Origin: Veillonella rodentium
GTDB taxonomy: Bacteria > Bacillota > Negativicutes > Veillonellales > Veillonellaceae
DNA length: 64,000 nucleotides
Assembly: GCF_900187285.1 (NCBI RefSeq)
Contig: NZ_LT906470.1
Span: 231,501 to 295,500, forward strand
Direction: 5' to 3'
Position 1 is the stretch's first letter. Each line of letters starts with the position of its first letter. The position numbers and the translations under genes were made by a program. Below, in pieces: positions 8,809 to 17,551 of the stretch. The notes beneath the pieces are model-generated. The model made no database searches, had not been told where the DNA came from, and saw nothing but the letters and a program-made list of their open reading frames with translations.

Positions 8809-10275
8809 TTGATTTTAGATAGAATTGTAGAGGCCACCGGGATTCGGGTGGCTCGAGAAAAACAGGAGAAATCCCCGGAGTCCGTGAAAGCGGCCGCATC
8901 AGCGTTGCCTGCTGATACGGGATTTCCGTTCGAGGCGGCCTTGCGCCAGCAGGATTTTAACTTTATCTGTGAGGTTAAAAAGGCGTCGCCATCAAAGGGA
9001 ATCATCGCTGAGCACTTTCCGTACCTGGATATCGCCAAGGAATACGAATTGGCCGGCGCGGCGGCTATTTCCGTGCTGTCGGAGCCGGATTTTTTCAAGG
9101 GCGATAAACGATACTTGCAGGAAATTGCGAATACTGTTAAGATTCCGGTGCTTCGGAAGGACTTCATCATCGATGAATATCAGATTTACCAGGCTAAGGT
9201 CTGGGGCGCATCGGCAATCCTTCTGATTTGTGCCTGCCTCGATGTGCCTACATTGATGAAGTTCCGCGAACTGGCGGATTCATTGGGGCTGTCCTCTCTG
9301 GTGGAGGCTCATGATGAACATGAGGTGCAGATGGCCATTGAGTGCGGGGCGCGTATCATCGGCGTCAATAATCGGAATCTGAAGGACTTCACGGTGGACG
9401 TTCAGAACAGCGTGCGCTTACGGAATCTGGTGCAGGACGATGTAATTTTCGTATCTGAAAGCGGTCTTGAAACGCCGCAGGACATTCAGGTGCTGCGGGA
9501 CAATAACATCGGAGTTGCGTTGATGGGGGAAACATTCATGCGTGCTCCTGACAAGGTTGAAAAGCTGGCGTATCTTTACGGACCGACATACTATACGCCG
9601 AAAGTCAAGATGTGCGGTATTTATGATGTGAAAACGATTCCCGCCATAGTAGAGGCAAAGCCGGATTACATGGGTCTCGTGTTCGCACCGAGCAGGCGCC
9701 GGGTAACCGTTGATCAGGCGAAGCAACTTGTGGACGGGCTTCATAAGCAGTATAGTTATTCTCTAGCTATTACACAGGATGGTATTGCGAGCGCTGAGAA
9801 TAACGACTTCGGTATTAAAACGGTAGGCGTATTTGTTAATGAATCCATTGAGAACCTGGTGAGCATCTCCGGCGAGGTCGGCCTTGATGTTATTCAATTA
9901 CATGGTGATGAGGATGAATCTTTCATCAAAGCATTGAAGGAACAAACAGATCTGGAGGTGTGGAAAGCTGTTCAGATTCGCAGTGCCGAGGATGCACAGG
10001 CGTGGCTTGACAGCGGAGCGGATATGCTCCTGTTTGATGCATATCACGGGATTGAGCGGGGCGGTACGGGTGAAGTGTTCGACTGGTCCTGCTTAGATGG
10101 ATTTGAACGACCGTTCATGCTGGCCGGCGGTATCGACAGCACCAATGTGGCCCGCGCCATTCGCACGGTGCGGCCTTATGGTATCGACATCAGCAGCGGC
10201 ATAGAAACAGAGGGCGTAAAAGATGAGGAAAAAATCAAAACTTTCACAAAGATGGTAAGACGCATCGCCTATTAA
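8809..10275 (+). CDS. trpCF: Bifunctional indole-3-glycerol-phosphate synthase / phosphoribosylanthranilate isomerase
   Basis: A 488-aa fusion carrying two consecutive steps of the pathway. Residues 1-~258 are TrpC (CEVKKASPSKG, LRKDFIIDEYQ, EAHDEHE, GVNNRNLKDF, VSESG). Residues ~265-488 are TrpF (KMCGIYD, MGLVFAPSRRRV, QLHGDED, LLFDAYHG, AGGID). The start is TTG 8809, preceded by AAGAGG at 8795-8800 and 3 bp after the trpD stop. The fusion order C-F is the same as in enterobacteria, whereas many Firmicutes keep them separate. It is followed by 175 bp with no evident feature before trpB. Confidence 0.94.
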   Translation: MILDRIVEATGIRVAREKQEKSPESVKAAASALPADTGFPFEAALRQQDFNFICEVKKASPSKGIIAEHFPYLDIAKEYELAGAAAISVLSEPDFFKGDKRYLQEIANTVKIPVLRKDFIIDEYQIYQAKVWGASAILLICACLDVPTLMKFRELADSLGLSSLVEAHDEHEVQMAIECGARIIGVNNRNLKDFTVDVQNSVRLRNLVQDDVIFVSESGLETPQDIQVLRDNNIGVALMGETFMRAPDKVEKLAYLYGPTYYTPKVKMCGIYDVKTIPAIVEAKPDYMGLVFAPSRRRVTVDQAKQLVDGLHKQYSYSLAITQDGIASAENNDFGIKTVGVFVNESIENLVSISGEVGLDVIQLHGDEDESFIKALKEQTDLEVWKAVQIRSAEDAQAWLDSGADMLLFDAYHGIERGGTGEVFDWSCLDGFERPFMLAGGIDSTNVARAIRTVRPYGIDISSGIETEGVKDEEKIKTFTKMVRRIAY

Positions 10276-10450
10276 TCACGGAGTTCACATAGATGTATCC
10301 TATAGTATAGATGGTTTATGATGCGATTCATCACAGAGTAGAGTAAATGATAGTATCAGATAATTCTATTATGGGAGGAACCTGTTATCGGGAAATCTTA
10401 TGTTGGAATTTGAATCATTATATAAATGAGTCTCAAGAAAGGTAAGTTAT

Positions 10451-11647
10451 ATGAGTAAGCAAGCAAGACATGGCTATTTTGGCTCTTTCGGAGGTCAATT
10501 TATGCCGGAAACATTGATGAATGCAGTCATCGAATTGGAAGAGGCGTACAACAAATATAAAGACGATCCCGAGTTTGTACGTGAGCTGGAGGATTTACAT
10601 CGCAACTATACCGGCCGTCCGTCCCTTTTGTATTATGCGAAGCGTATGACAAAGGATTTGGGTGGTGCCAAGATCTACCTTAAACGGGAAGACTTGAATC
10701 ACACCGGTTCTCATAAGTTGAATAATGTACTCGGTCAGATGCTGCTCGCGAAACGGATGGGTAAGACCCGCGTTATCGCCGAAACGGGTGCCGGCCAACA
10801 CGGTGTGGCGACGGCTACCGTAGCGGCTTTGATGGGTATGGACTGTGAAGTGTTCATGGGTGCAGAGGACTGTGAACGCCAGGCGCTCAACGTGTACCGG
10901 ATGGAACTGTTGGGGGCCAAGGTTCATTCCGTAACGAGCGGTACGGGTACATTGAAAGATGCCGTGTCGGAGGCGATGCGCGAGTGGACGAACCGCATGG
11001 CGGACACGCATTATGTGTTGGGTTCCGTTATGGGGGCGCATCCATTTCCGCTAATCGTACGTGATTTTCAATCCATCATCAGCCGTGAAGCGCGTGAGCA
11101 GATTCTGGCGGCGGAGGGTAAACTGCCGACCGCTGTTATGGCCTGTGTTGGGGGCGGCTCCAATGCGATGGGCATGTTCTATAATTTTATTCCTGATGAA
11201 AGCGTGCGTCTCATCGGCTGCGAGGCTGCCGGACGCGGTATCGATACGGAAGAACATGCAGCGACAATGTCGAAGGGCAGTGTAGGTATCTTTCACGGTA
11301 TGAAATCCTATTTCTGTCAGAATGAAGACGGACAAATCGCGCCGGTATATTCTATCTCGGCCGGTCTTGATTATCCGGGCATCGGACCGGAACACGCATT
11401 CCTGCACGATAGCGGTCGTGCCGAATACGTGCCTGTAACGGACGATGAAGCGGTGGATGCTTTTGAATACTTATCCCGGTTAGAAGGCATTATTCCTGCT
11501 ATCGAGAGTGCGCATGCGGTGGCGCATGCACGCAAAATCGCCCCTACCATGAGTAAGGACGATATCATTATTATTTGTTTATCCGGTCGCGGTGATAAAG
11601 ATGTGGCGGCTATGGCGAAATACAGAGGGGTGGATATTCATGAGTAA
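10451..11647 (+). CDS. trpB: Tryptophan synthase beta chain
   Basis: A 398-aa PLP enzyme that joins indole and serine to tryptophan in the alpha2beta2 complex. The PLP-lysine motif [11 protein letters not shown] (near residue 85), the phosphate loop [12 protein letters not shown] and C-terminal LSGRGDKD are present, which fits the standard TrpB1 type. GAAAGG lies before the ATG. The 3' end overlaps trpA by 8 bp. Confidence 0.96.
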   Translation: MSKQARHGYFGSFGGQFMPETLMNAVIELEEAYNKYKDDPEFVRELEDLHRNYTGRPSLLYYAKRMTKDLGGAKIYLKREDLNHTGSHKLNNVLGQMLLAKRMGKTRVIAETGAGQHGVATATVAALMGMDCEVFMGAEDCERQALNVYRMELLGAKVHSVTSGTGTLKDAVSEAMREWTNRMADTHYVLGSVMGAHPFPLIVRDFQSIISREAREQILAAEGKLPTAVMACVGGGSNAMGMFYNFIPDESVRLIGCEAAGRGIDTEEHAATMSKGSVGIFHGMKSYFCQNEDGQIAPVYSISAGLDYPGIGPEHAFLHDSGRAEYVPVTDDEAVDAFEYLSRLEGIIPAIESAHAVAHARKIAPTMSKDDIIIICLSGRGDKDVAAMAKYRGVDIHE

Positions 11648-12425
11648 GATTAAAGACGCTTTCAAAAAGGGCAAGGCATTCATCCCGTTCATCAGCGCCG
11701 GGGATCACGGCATTGAGACGACGGAGCGCTATATTCGCATTATGGTTGCGGCCGGTGCGGATATGGTGGAAATCGGTATTCCCTTCTCGGACCCTACGGC
11801 GGAAGGGCCCGTTATTCAGGAGGCGAGCACCCGTGCATTGTCGACAGGCGTAAAAATCAACGATATCTTCGATATGGTGCGTCGTTTGCGCTCCGGAGAT
11901 GATGCGGTGACGGCGCCTCTCGTGTTCATGACTTATTTGAACCCGATTTATGTATTCGGCCGTGAAGCATTTTTTAAACTCTGCGAAGAAACGGGTATTG
12001 CAGGCATCATCGTGCCGGATATGCCGTACGAAGAAAAAGGTGAGCTGGCAGGTATTGCACATAAATATGGTGTTGAAGTGGTATCGCTCATCGCGCCGAC
12101 ATCCGAAAATCGCATTGAAATGATCGCGAAAGATGCGGAAGGTTTCGTTTACTGTGTATCGTCTCTCGGCGTTACCGGTATGCGCAGCGAAATCAAGACG
12201 GATATTAAATCCATCGTCGAGTCGATTCGCAAGTATACGGATATTCCGATTGCCGTCGGATTCGGTATTTCCACGCCGGAGCAGGCGGCGGCTATGGCAT
12301 CCGTTTCGGACGGTGCTATCGTGGGCTCCGCCATCGTTAAGATTATTAAGGACTACGGAGAATCGGCCGATGAGGCTTTGTTTGAGTATGTCAAAAAAAT
12401 GAAAGCCGCTGTAAGTGAGCAATAA
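11640..12425 (+). CDS. trpA: Tryptophan synthase alpha chain
   Basis: A 261-aa TIM-barrel protein that cleaves indole-3-glycerol phosphate and channels indole to TrpB. The catalytic Glu lies in [20 protein letters not shown] and the catalytic Asp region in [11 protein letters not shown]. The phosphate-binding GFGIS and GSAIV segments are intact. ATG 11640 lies inside the end of trpB, with a GAGGGGTGG ribosome site, giving coupled translation. It is the last gene of the operon and a strong terminator follows directly. Confidence 0.95.
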   Translation: MSKIKDAFKKGKAFIPFISAGDHGIETTERYIRIMVAAGADMVEIGIPFSDPTAEGPVIQEASTRALSTGVKINDIFDMVRRLRSGDDAVTAPLVFMTYLNPIYVFGREAFFKLCEETGIAGIIVPDMPYEEKGELAGIAHKYGVEVVSLIAPTSENRIEMIAKDAEGFVYCVSSLGVTGMRSEIKTDIKSIVESIRKYTDIPIAVGFGISTPEQAAAMASVSDGAIVGSAIVKIIKDYGESADEALFEYVKKMKAAVSEQ

Positions 12426-12457
12426 AAAAATCCCTCGGTATCGAGGGATTTTTTTAT
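12424..12457. terminator. Bidirectional terminator after trpA
   Basis: Hairpin TCCCTCG-GTAT-CGAGGGA (12431-12448) with an A-run before and a T-run after. It can end the trp operon on the plus strand and the convergent small gene on the minus strand. Confidence 0.92.
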
Positions 12458-12464
12458 GTAGACC

Positions 12465-12728
12465 TTATCTTGGCATATCAGGCTGTTGCGGTTGTTTCGG
12501 TGCATTTTGATGATGGTGGGAAGGCGCCTTTTTTACTTTTTTGTGTTTCTTTTCTTTAGGTGGTTTTGGAGCAGGTGGTTGATCCTTTAATTCTTTATGA
12601 TGTTGCTGAACCTCTTGTGGAGGCGGCGGATTATCGAACGGTTGTTTATCAGCCGCACTTGCCAATCCTGCTGTTAAAAACATACTCATAGTTGTTAATA
12701 AGAGAGCTTTTTTGAAGTTTACTTTCAT
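12465..12728 (-). CDS. Small secreted Pro/Lys/His-rich protein
   Basis: An 87-aa protein with a clear signal peptide (KKALLLTTMSMFLTAG followed by an ASAA cleavage site near residue 26). The mature part is almost entirely proline, lysine, histidine and glutamine, with PPPP, KPPKEKKHKK and HHH runs. No family is recognised. A low-complexity basic, His-containing periplasmic protein could bind metal or a surface polymer, but that is speculation. AAGGAG precedes the ATG. It may form a pair with the next minus-strand gene, which is similar in style. Confidence 0.75.
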   Translation of the reverse strand: MKVNFKKALLLTTMSMFLTAGLASAADKQPFDNPPPPQEVQQHHKELKDQPPAPKPPKEKKHKKVKKAPSHHHQNAPKQPQQPDMPR

Positions 12729-12765
12729 AATATGTCTCCTTGCATTTTACAAATTCTAATGTTAA

Positions 12766-12811
12766 TAGTCAGTACATAGTGTTATCCGGAATTTACATCA
12801 TGTACTGACTA
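12766..12811. repeat. Perfect inverted repeat between two small secreted genes
   Basis: TAGTCAGTACAT (12766-12777) and ATGTACTGACTA (12800-12811) are perfect 12-bp arms separated by 22 bp. The repeat lies downstream of the 12850-13167 gene and upstream of the 12465-12728 gene. It could be an operator, an mRNA 3' hairpin or a weak terminator. There is no adjacent T-run. Confidence 0.6.
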
Positions 12812-12849
12812 TAATGTAATGCAAGGTAGTGAAAGTAATATGAAAAATA

Positions 12850-13167
12850 TCAGCCGTTTGTAGATTCCGCTCTCATATGAGCATGGCTGCGTTCCGCTTC
12901 GCTCTTGTTATCGAACTGGCCCCAGTAGGAATGTCTCCGCTTCTTATTCTTTTTAGCTTTTCGTTCTTTCTTTTGATGAAGGGGTTGCCATGTGCTGCGA
13001 TGATTATGATTTTTATCGTAGGAACCGTCTTTATATGTATGGGATTCATATGGCTCGCCGATTTTATAGCGATATTCTTTTGCCTGTGCTGCATTCGATC
13101 CGATGCCGGCAACTAAAAATGCGGCTAATCCTGACATGGCGATTGCTTTGATCAATTTAGCTTTCAT
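12850..13167 (-). CDS. Small secreted basic protein
   Basis: A 105-aa protein with a signal peptide (LIKAIAMSGLAAFLVAGIG, cleavage near NAAQAKE). The mature part is basic and rich in Tyr, His and Lys (EYRYKIGEPYESHTYKDG; KKERKAKKNKKRRH). No family is recognised. ATG 13167 is preferred because AGGAGA lies just upstream. An upstream in-frame ATG at 13191 lacks a ribosome site. Confidence 0.7.
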   Translation of the reverse strand: MKAKLIKAIAMSGLAAFLVAGIGSNAAQAKEYRYKIGEPYESHTYKDGSYDKNHNHRSTWQPLHQKKERKAKKNKKRRHSYWGQFDNKSEAERSHAHMRAESTNG

Positions 13168-13266
13168 AATGTTTCTCCTATACAAATACAAAATTAATTG
13201 TGTAATTTTTAGTTTTGAAAAACTTTTTAATAGTATATGCAGGTTTAATGAAGAAATGATGAGTAT

Positions 13267-13294
13267 TTGTCACTTCCTTAGAACATAGTATAAT
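13267..13294 (+). promoter_or_regulatory. Promoter for the DUF805 cluster
   Basis: TTGTCA (13267-13272), 16-bp spacer, TATAAT (13289-13294), about 70 bp before the first DUF805 gene at 13368. Confidence 0.6.
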
Positions 13295-13367
13295 AGTTAT
13301 AAATTAATTTATAAATGAGTTTGTTGATATACGGATATATTGTATCGCGATTGATATAAGGAGCATT

Positions 13368-14417
13368 ATGAAAGAGAACATATATAGTATCCTCTACAAT
13401 GAGTTGGTACTGAATTATGCGAACGGCAAAGGACGTACAAATCGGCGGGATTTTTGGCTAACTAAGGCCTCTATAGTCTTTTTATATGGATGTATTACTT
13501 TACTTATGGGACTGGTGGCCGTCTTTACGCCAAATCATTTTATATATGTCGTCGGATTTGAAAAAGGTTTATTAGTCTGTTTAACATTACTCTTGTGCCT
13601 ACCTATGATCATGCTGATGGCACGGCGATTACGGGACTCCAATAACTCCCGTGAATTACTTGTTTTGATACTGGTGCCCATACTGGGCTGGCTACTGTTA
13701 ATCTTTTTCTTTTGTAAGAAAAGCCAGCCGTATGCCCTCAATACCGAAACGGATTCGAATGTTGGCACCGTTTCTAATGCGGAATCTGCTTCTAATACTG
13801 AATTTGCTCCTGATTCGGATCCCGGCTATATTTCTGGAGGTGATTTCGTTTCCGAAGTCGCCTCTGAACATCATTCTGTTTCGGCAAGTGTTTCTGGCGC
13901 TGAAAGTGTGGCTGCTCATAATGTGCCGATCATTATAACGATTGCGTTATTGGCGGTCGGTTCTATTTGCAATTATTTAGGTATGTCTCTCGTTGACCGT
14001 GCCTATGAGAGGGAGTTATCCGCCTATGCCGCATTGCAACCGAGTTCTTTTACCACAAAAGCGGCTATAGAATTGAGAAATCCGCAAGCTACGGCGGACG
14101 GACGCAAGGTGATCGAACTGTATTTTGATGCTCTTGCGAAAGGAGATTACAGGACGGCATATCGTCAATTAGCACCTCGTGAAATGGAGCGATACGGTGA
14201 TTTTGAGACATGGAAAAACAAGGTGAACAAGCAGAATTATGCGGTTGAAAATATTTCACTGGACTTTGTCTATCGCAGTGAGGACGATGAACCGATTAAG
14301 GAATATATGAGTTATGTTGTCACTTTCAAAGGCAATAGACGGAGCATGGCTGTTAATATGTATTATACGGGAACCGCGTGGGTGATTTATTCTGTAAAGC
14401 CCGCTGAAAAGGAGTAG
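13368..14417 (+). CDS. DUF805 membrane protein with extracytoplasmic NTF2-like tail
   Basis: A 349-aa protein. Residues 1-~125 form a DUF805 domain (GKGRTNRRDFW near 21 and RRLRDSNNSRELL near 88, with membrane helices between and after). Residues ~125-180 are a Ser/Ala/Glu-rich linker with repetitive SNAESASNTE-type sequence. A further transmembrane helix follows at ~185-205. The C-terminal ~120 residues (VIELYFDALAKGDYRTAYRQLAP) resemble SnoaL/NTF2-like domains that often sit outside the membrane. The first gene of a three-gene DUF805 run, transcribed from the promoter at 13267-13294. The function is unknown. Confidence 0.75.
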   Translation: MKENIYSILYNELVLNYANGKGRTNRRDFWLTKASIVFLYGCITLLMGLVAVFTPNHFIYVVGFEKGLLVCLTLLLCLPMIMLMARRLRDSNNSRELLVLILVPILGWLLLIFFFCKKSQPYALNTETDSNVGTVSNAESASNTEFAPDSDPGYISGGDFVSEVASEHHSVSASVSGAESVAAHNVPIIITIALLAVGSICNYLGMSLVDRAYERELSAYAALQPSSFTTKAAIELRNPQATADGRKVIELYFDALAKGDYRTAYRQLAPREMERYGDFETWKNKVNKQNYAVENISLDFVYRSEDDEPIKEYMSYVVTFKGNRRSMAVNMYYTGTAWVIYSVKPAEKE

Positions 14418-14423
14418 GTGAAT

Positions 14424-14993
14424 ATGCGATCAGTAAATATATATGATTTAAATTATACCGATGCGTTCCTCTTGGGGGTCAGGAATTTTGTAAATTTTAA
14501 AGGCCGTGCAAGTCGTAGTGAATATTGGCGTTTCATAGCGTGTATCATGATTATGCAAGGTATCGTGGAGGTATTTCTTTTTCTCTGTCATGAAATGGGT
14601 TTTTATCAGGCTTTTGACAGCTTTCAATATGTCAGCATGATCGTGAGTCTGTTTTGTATATTGCCTAATCTGGCCATCACGACGCGTCGTATGCATGATA
14701 TCGGGCGAAGCGGATGGACACAGTTATTGGGATTTATTCCGATTATCGGGGTATTTATGCTGCTCACCTATGAATTGCGCCCCGGTGATAAAGGCGTCAA
14801 TGTCTATGGTGAACGAACCGGTTATATTACGGTGACGCCTGAATTGAGTCAAACAATCGGTGTGGAAGCAACGCCTACACGACGCCAGGACTGGCTCATG
14901 GGAACAGTGGCATTCCTGTTTGAGGTAATTTCTATGACCTCGGTCGTCATCAATCTGCTTTGGGCATTTGTTAATTTTAACGGTTACTTTTAG
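14424..14993 (+). CDS. DUF805 family membrane protein
   Basis: A 189-aa compact DUF805 protein: NFKGRASRSEYWRF near residue 25, RRMHDIGRSGW near 88, four predicted transmembrane helices, and the typical post-domain phrase PGDKGVNVYGERTGY. ATG 14424 is chosen because AAGGAG lies ~9 bases upstream. A GTG at 14418 would be too close. It begins a few bases after the previous stop, so it is probably co-transcribed. Confidence 0.8.
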   Translation: MRSVNIYDLNYTDAFLLGVRNFVNFKGRASRSEYWRFIACIMIMQGIVEVFLFLCHEMGFYQAFDSFQYVSMIVSLFCILPNLAITTRRMHDIGRSGWTQLLGFIPIIGVFMLLTYELRPGDKGVNVYGERTGYITVTPELSQTIGVEATPTRRQDWLMGTVAFLFEVISMTSVVINLLWAFVNFNGYF

Positions 14994-15271
14994 ATACCAT
15001 GAATGACTGCTTTTAATACATATTTGTTCTTGGTGTTTAGTAATCAGATAATAGGTGCTCAATATAATCGGTGAGTTTATATTAATTTATGAAAGTTTAA
15101 CAACTCCTTTATAGACAATATAAGACTTTGTAGTAAGATGAATATAAGATGAAATTAAAAACATCTTGTATGGAAATCAAATATGATTCCCTTACTATCA
15201 TGTGCGTATATATCTATAGGTATAGTCTGTTCATATACAAATATATGAATTGTCGAAGAAAGGAGTTATCC

Positions 15272-15898
15272 ATGAGGATGTGTCCATATTGTGGACACGA
15301 GGGGTTGAATAGCGGCTCATACTGTTCATACTGCGGTCGTATTCATAATGTATCAACCTCGTTAGATAAATATAATTTAGGATTGATCGAGAATTGTAAG
15401 AGATGTCTCATTTATAAGTATGCCGATTTTGAAGGCCGTGCAAGTCGTGGTGAATACTGGCTTTTTTTATTGATGTATCAGCTGCTCTTTGTGGCGACTC
15501 TCTTTATCTGTGCTTTTTTGAGTTATATTAGTCCATTGTCCAGCATCGTCGGTGTAGGGGTAGGATTAGTGCTGTTAGTGCTTATATCCGTGGCCGTAGC
15601 GATTCCCGGCGTTGCCGTTGCTGTCCGTCGTCTTCATGATCAGGGACGTTCGGGCGTTTTTGTGTTTATTAATATTATACCGTTAATAGGAACGGTGATT
15701 TTCTTTATCCTGATGGCCATGCCCGGTGAAAGTACAGAGAATCGGTTCGGTATGCCGACCGGTTATATGCGGATGACGAAGCGGATGGCGCATGAGATGG
15801 GGCTTATAGACTCATCGCCGACAATGAACCTTATCGTAGGAATCATCTGTACGATTGTTGTGCTGTGGTTCTTTGTGGATCGGTTAATTATGGCTTAG
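15272..15898 (+). CDS. Zinc-ribbon DUF805 membrane protein
   Basis: A 208-aa protein with an N-terminal zinc ribbon (Cys 4, 7, 18 and 21 in CPYCGHEGLNSGSYCSYCGR) fused to DUF805 (DFEGRASRGEYW near 57, RRLHDQGRSGVF near 123). A last C-terminal helix follows. AAGGAG lies 7 bases before ATG 15272, and the longer upstream frame has no ribosome site. Zinc ribbons on membrane proteins often mediate assembly, but the role here is unknown. Confidence 0.8.
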   Translation: MRMCPYCGHEGLNSGSYCSYCGRIHNVSTSLDKYNLGLIENCKRCLIYKYADFEGRASRGEYWLFLLMYQLLFVATLFICAFLSYISPLSSIVGVGVGLVLLVLISVAVAIPGVAVAVRRLHDQGRSGVFVFINIIPLIGTVIFFILMAMPGESTENRFGMPTGYMRMTKRMAHEMGLIDSSPTMNLIVGIICTIVVLWFFVDRLIMA

Positions 15899-16014
15899 AT
15901 TTTAATCAATCGTTTGAAACATTATATTTTGCTTTAAAATTAAAAATTCTTGAATTGCTTAAAATACAATATGCAATTGGACAGTATTTAGATCCACTAT
16001 TTTAGTTAAATTGT

Positions 16015-16058
16015 AAATTGCACCTTCAAAAGTAAGTTAAATTTTGAAGGTGCAATTT
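16015..16058. terminator. Terminator between the DUF805 cluster and the RiPP locus
   Basis: Arms AAATTGCACCTTCAAAA (16015-16031) and TTTTGAAGGTGCAATTT (16042-16058) are perfectly complementary, with a T-rich end. It can work on both strands and separates the DUF805 genes from the next locus. Confidence 0.85.
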
Positions 16059-16188
16059 TATGTTGAAATAGGATGGTGAAAAATGTAAATTTGTTGTACA
16101 ATTTAATAATTGAAGCATGTATCTATAGATGTTTAGATAGATGTTTTCTTTTATTTGACTAAAAAAATAATAAATTTTAAATTAATGC

Positions 16189-16290
16189 TTGCATTATAAA
16201 AACAAAAGCAGTATAATCAACTTAACAAAAAGTAAAGTAAATTTTACATAAAGTAAATTAAAGTTTACTAAAAGTAAATTTGATTTAACT
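16189..16290 (+). promoter_or_regulatory. Promoter and repeated AAAGTAAA operator-like array
   Basis: TTGCAT (16189-16194), 17-bp spacer, TATAAT (16212-16217). Directly downstream (16227-16290) AAAGTAAA/TTTAC motifs recur at least four times, some as small inverted repeats (GTAAATTTTAC; GTAAATTAAAGTTTAC). The array lies in the 5' region of the Xre-type regulator gene, so autoregulation is likely (inference). Confidence 0.6.
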
Positions 16291-16341
16291 GAACGTGCAA
16301 TAGACTTTTCCGGATGCAAATTTTTATTTTATTGTAGTAAA

Positions 16342-16416
16342 TGTAAGACGTGTTGTATCGAATGTAAGCCGTGTTGTGTTGTATGTAAGGCGTGTTGTAT
16401 TGAATGCAAGAGTGTT
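16342..16416 (+). repeat. 21-bp tandem repeat encoding Cys-rich heptads in frame with the regulator
   Basis: About 3.6 copies of a 21-bp unit (TGTAAG(A/C/G)CGTGTTGTAT...). In the frame of the downstream helix-turn-helix gene they read as CKTCCIE, CKPCCVV, CKACCIE, CK. The frame is open from 16252 into the regulator but contains no ATG, GTG or TTG before 16462. Either it is untranslated DNA, or translation begins at a non-standard codon. Confidence 0.65.
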
Positions 16417-16488
16417 GAAGTCTGTTTTGAAATAGCAGATAGGTTTATTTCAAAACGACGGATGAGTAAAAGGGAGCAGTGGGAGAAA

Positions 16489-16683
16489 ATGGCAAACAGA
16501 ATAAAGCTTTATAGAACTATGTTGGGCTTATCTCAGCATGAATTAGCAGAAAAAGTAGGTGTTACTCGAGCGACTATCAATAGTATTGAAAATGGGAAAA
16601 CGATTCCTAGCTTAAAATTAGCTAATGATATAGCCGTAGTTCTCGGTAGAAGCATAAACGATGTATTTCATACATTGAACTAA
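16489..16683 (+). CDS. Xre/Cro-type helix-turn-helix regulator
   Basis: A 64-aa single-domain DNA-binding protein: NRIKLYRTMLGLSQHELAEKVGVTRATINSIENGKTIPSL, typical of small YgzD-like regulators of the Xre family. Homologous proteins start at about MxNRIK, matching ATG 16489 (GGGAG a few bases upstream). ATG 16462, in frame, is an alternative start. It lies 170 bp before the first peptide precursor and downstream of the AAAGTAAA array, so it is the likely regulator of the RiPP locus. Confidence 0.82.
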   Translation: MANRIKLYRTMLGLSQHELAEKVGVTRATINSIENGKTIPSLKLANDIAVVLGRSINDVFHTLN

Positions 16684-16771
16684 AAACGGAGATTAAATTT
16701 AATAACTGGTAGATAATAAACCTGCATTACTCATGACCACCGGGCAAAGGGCTGTTTCATAATATGTCAGC

Positions 16772-17048
16772 ACATATCTTTGTGAGATTTTTATGCTCGC
16801 AAGGAATATGTATAAAGCCTTGGATGTTGGAATACTGTGTGAATGGAGGTTTTATTATGTTATTTGCAAAACTTACTAACTCTGGTAACTGTTTCTCTAC
16901 TAAGTATGGTCTTATTATTATTAGCTATGGCGTACGTTGGCTTGGCTAAGAAGGATGTAATTTTAAACTTATTTGATTAGTTGAAGAAGGCTTAGTGAAT
17001 TATTATTCTAACGAGTTTACTGATTGAATGAGAGCCAACATCCAAGGC
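16772..17048 (+). other. RiPP unit 1: structured 5' hairpin plus ORF-enclosing helix
   Basis: A 5' hairpin is formed by ACATAT + CTTTGTGAG (16772-16786) pairing with CTCGCAAGG + ATATGT (16796-16811). It is followed by GCCTTGGATGTTGG (16817-16830), which is perfectly complementary to CCAACATCCAAGGC at 17035-17048, 204 nt further on. The precursor ORF lies inside this long-range pair. The same architecture recurs in units 2 and 3 with compensatory changes. Confidence 0.75.
16857..16949 (+). CDS. RiPP precursor peptide 1
   Basis: A 30-aa peptide with a strong ribosome site (GGAGG at 16845-16849). It starts MLFAKLTNSGNC and ends SYGVRWLG. The block MLF(S/A)KL..SGNC, a variable hydrophobic centre and SYG..W are shared with the other two precursors. 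It lacks their final AKGF, so it may be a variant or a decayed copy. It probably has a short leader of ~11 residues and a Cys-containing core. The radical SAM maturase downstream is the likely modifying enzyme. Confidence 0.75.
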   Translation: MLFAKLTNSGNCFSTKYGLIIISYGVRWLG

Positions 17049-17158
17049 ATCTTATTATGGCTTTATAGGATATCGATTTGACTCTTAGCACATAATGGTT
17101 TGCTATAGGTATAAGAAATTAGTGAGTAGTAAAATTATTTATCTCATATTATTTTGAT

Positions 17159-17432
17159 CATACTCTTTGTGAACTTTAAGTTCATAAAGAATATGCATAT
17201 AAGGTCTCGGATGCCGGAACACTGTGTGAATGGAGGGTTTACTATGTTATTCTCAAAACTTTTTAAATCTGGTAACTGTGTTTCTGTTGGTATAGGCATT
17301 GTTGCTGTTAGTTATGGTCCAAGTTGGGCAAAAGGCTTCTAATTGTCAACCTATTTAATCTATTTGATGAATTAAGACTTATAGTAATTTGTTTTAAGAT
17401 TGACTGATTAAATGAGTACTGGCATCCGAGGC
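17159..17432 (+). other. RiPP unit 2: structured 5' hairpin plus ORF-enclosing helix
   Basis: CATA (17159-17162) with TATG (17192-17195) and CTTTGTGAACTT (17165-17176) with AAGTTCATAAAG (17178-17189) form the 5' hairpin. GTCTCGGATGCCGG (17204-17217) pairs with CTGGCATCCGAGGC (17419-17432) over 14 bp including two G-U pairs, with 201 nt between the strands. Relative to unit 1, several helix positions have changed on both strands. Confidence 0.75.
17244..17342 (+). CDS. RiPP precursor peptide 2
   Basis: A 32-aa peptide: MLFSKLFKSGNC, then a Val/Ile/Gly-rich stretch, ending SYGPSWAKGF. GGAGGG precedes the ATG at 17244. The single Cys at position 12 and the C-terminal W-A-K-G-F are the obvious modification candidates. 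W-x-K is one of the tripeptide patterns joined by radical SAM cyclophane enzymes, as in darobactin (W-S-K). A Cys thioether, as in sactipeptides or ranthipeptides, is the alternative. Confidence 0.8.
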   Translation: MLFSKLFKSGNCVSVGIGIVAVSYGPSWAKGF

Positions 17433-17551
17433 ACTTTATTTTAAAATTGAGAGTATATCGGTTAATTTTTAGTAATTGATGAAATTATTATAAGTTATTC
17501 AAGATGAATATGTGTGGTATTTGATAATATTATTCAGTTTATATTTTTGAA

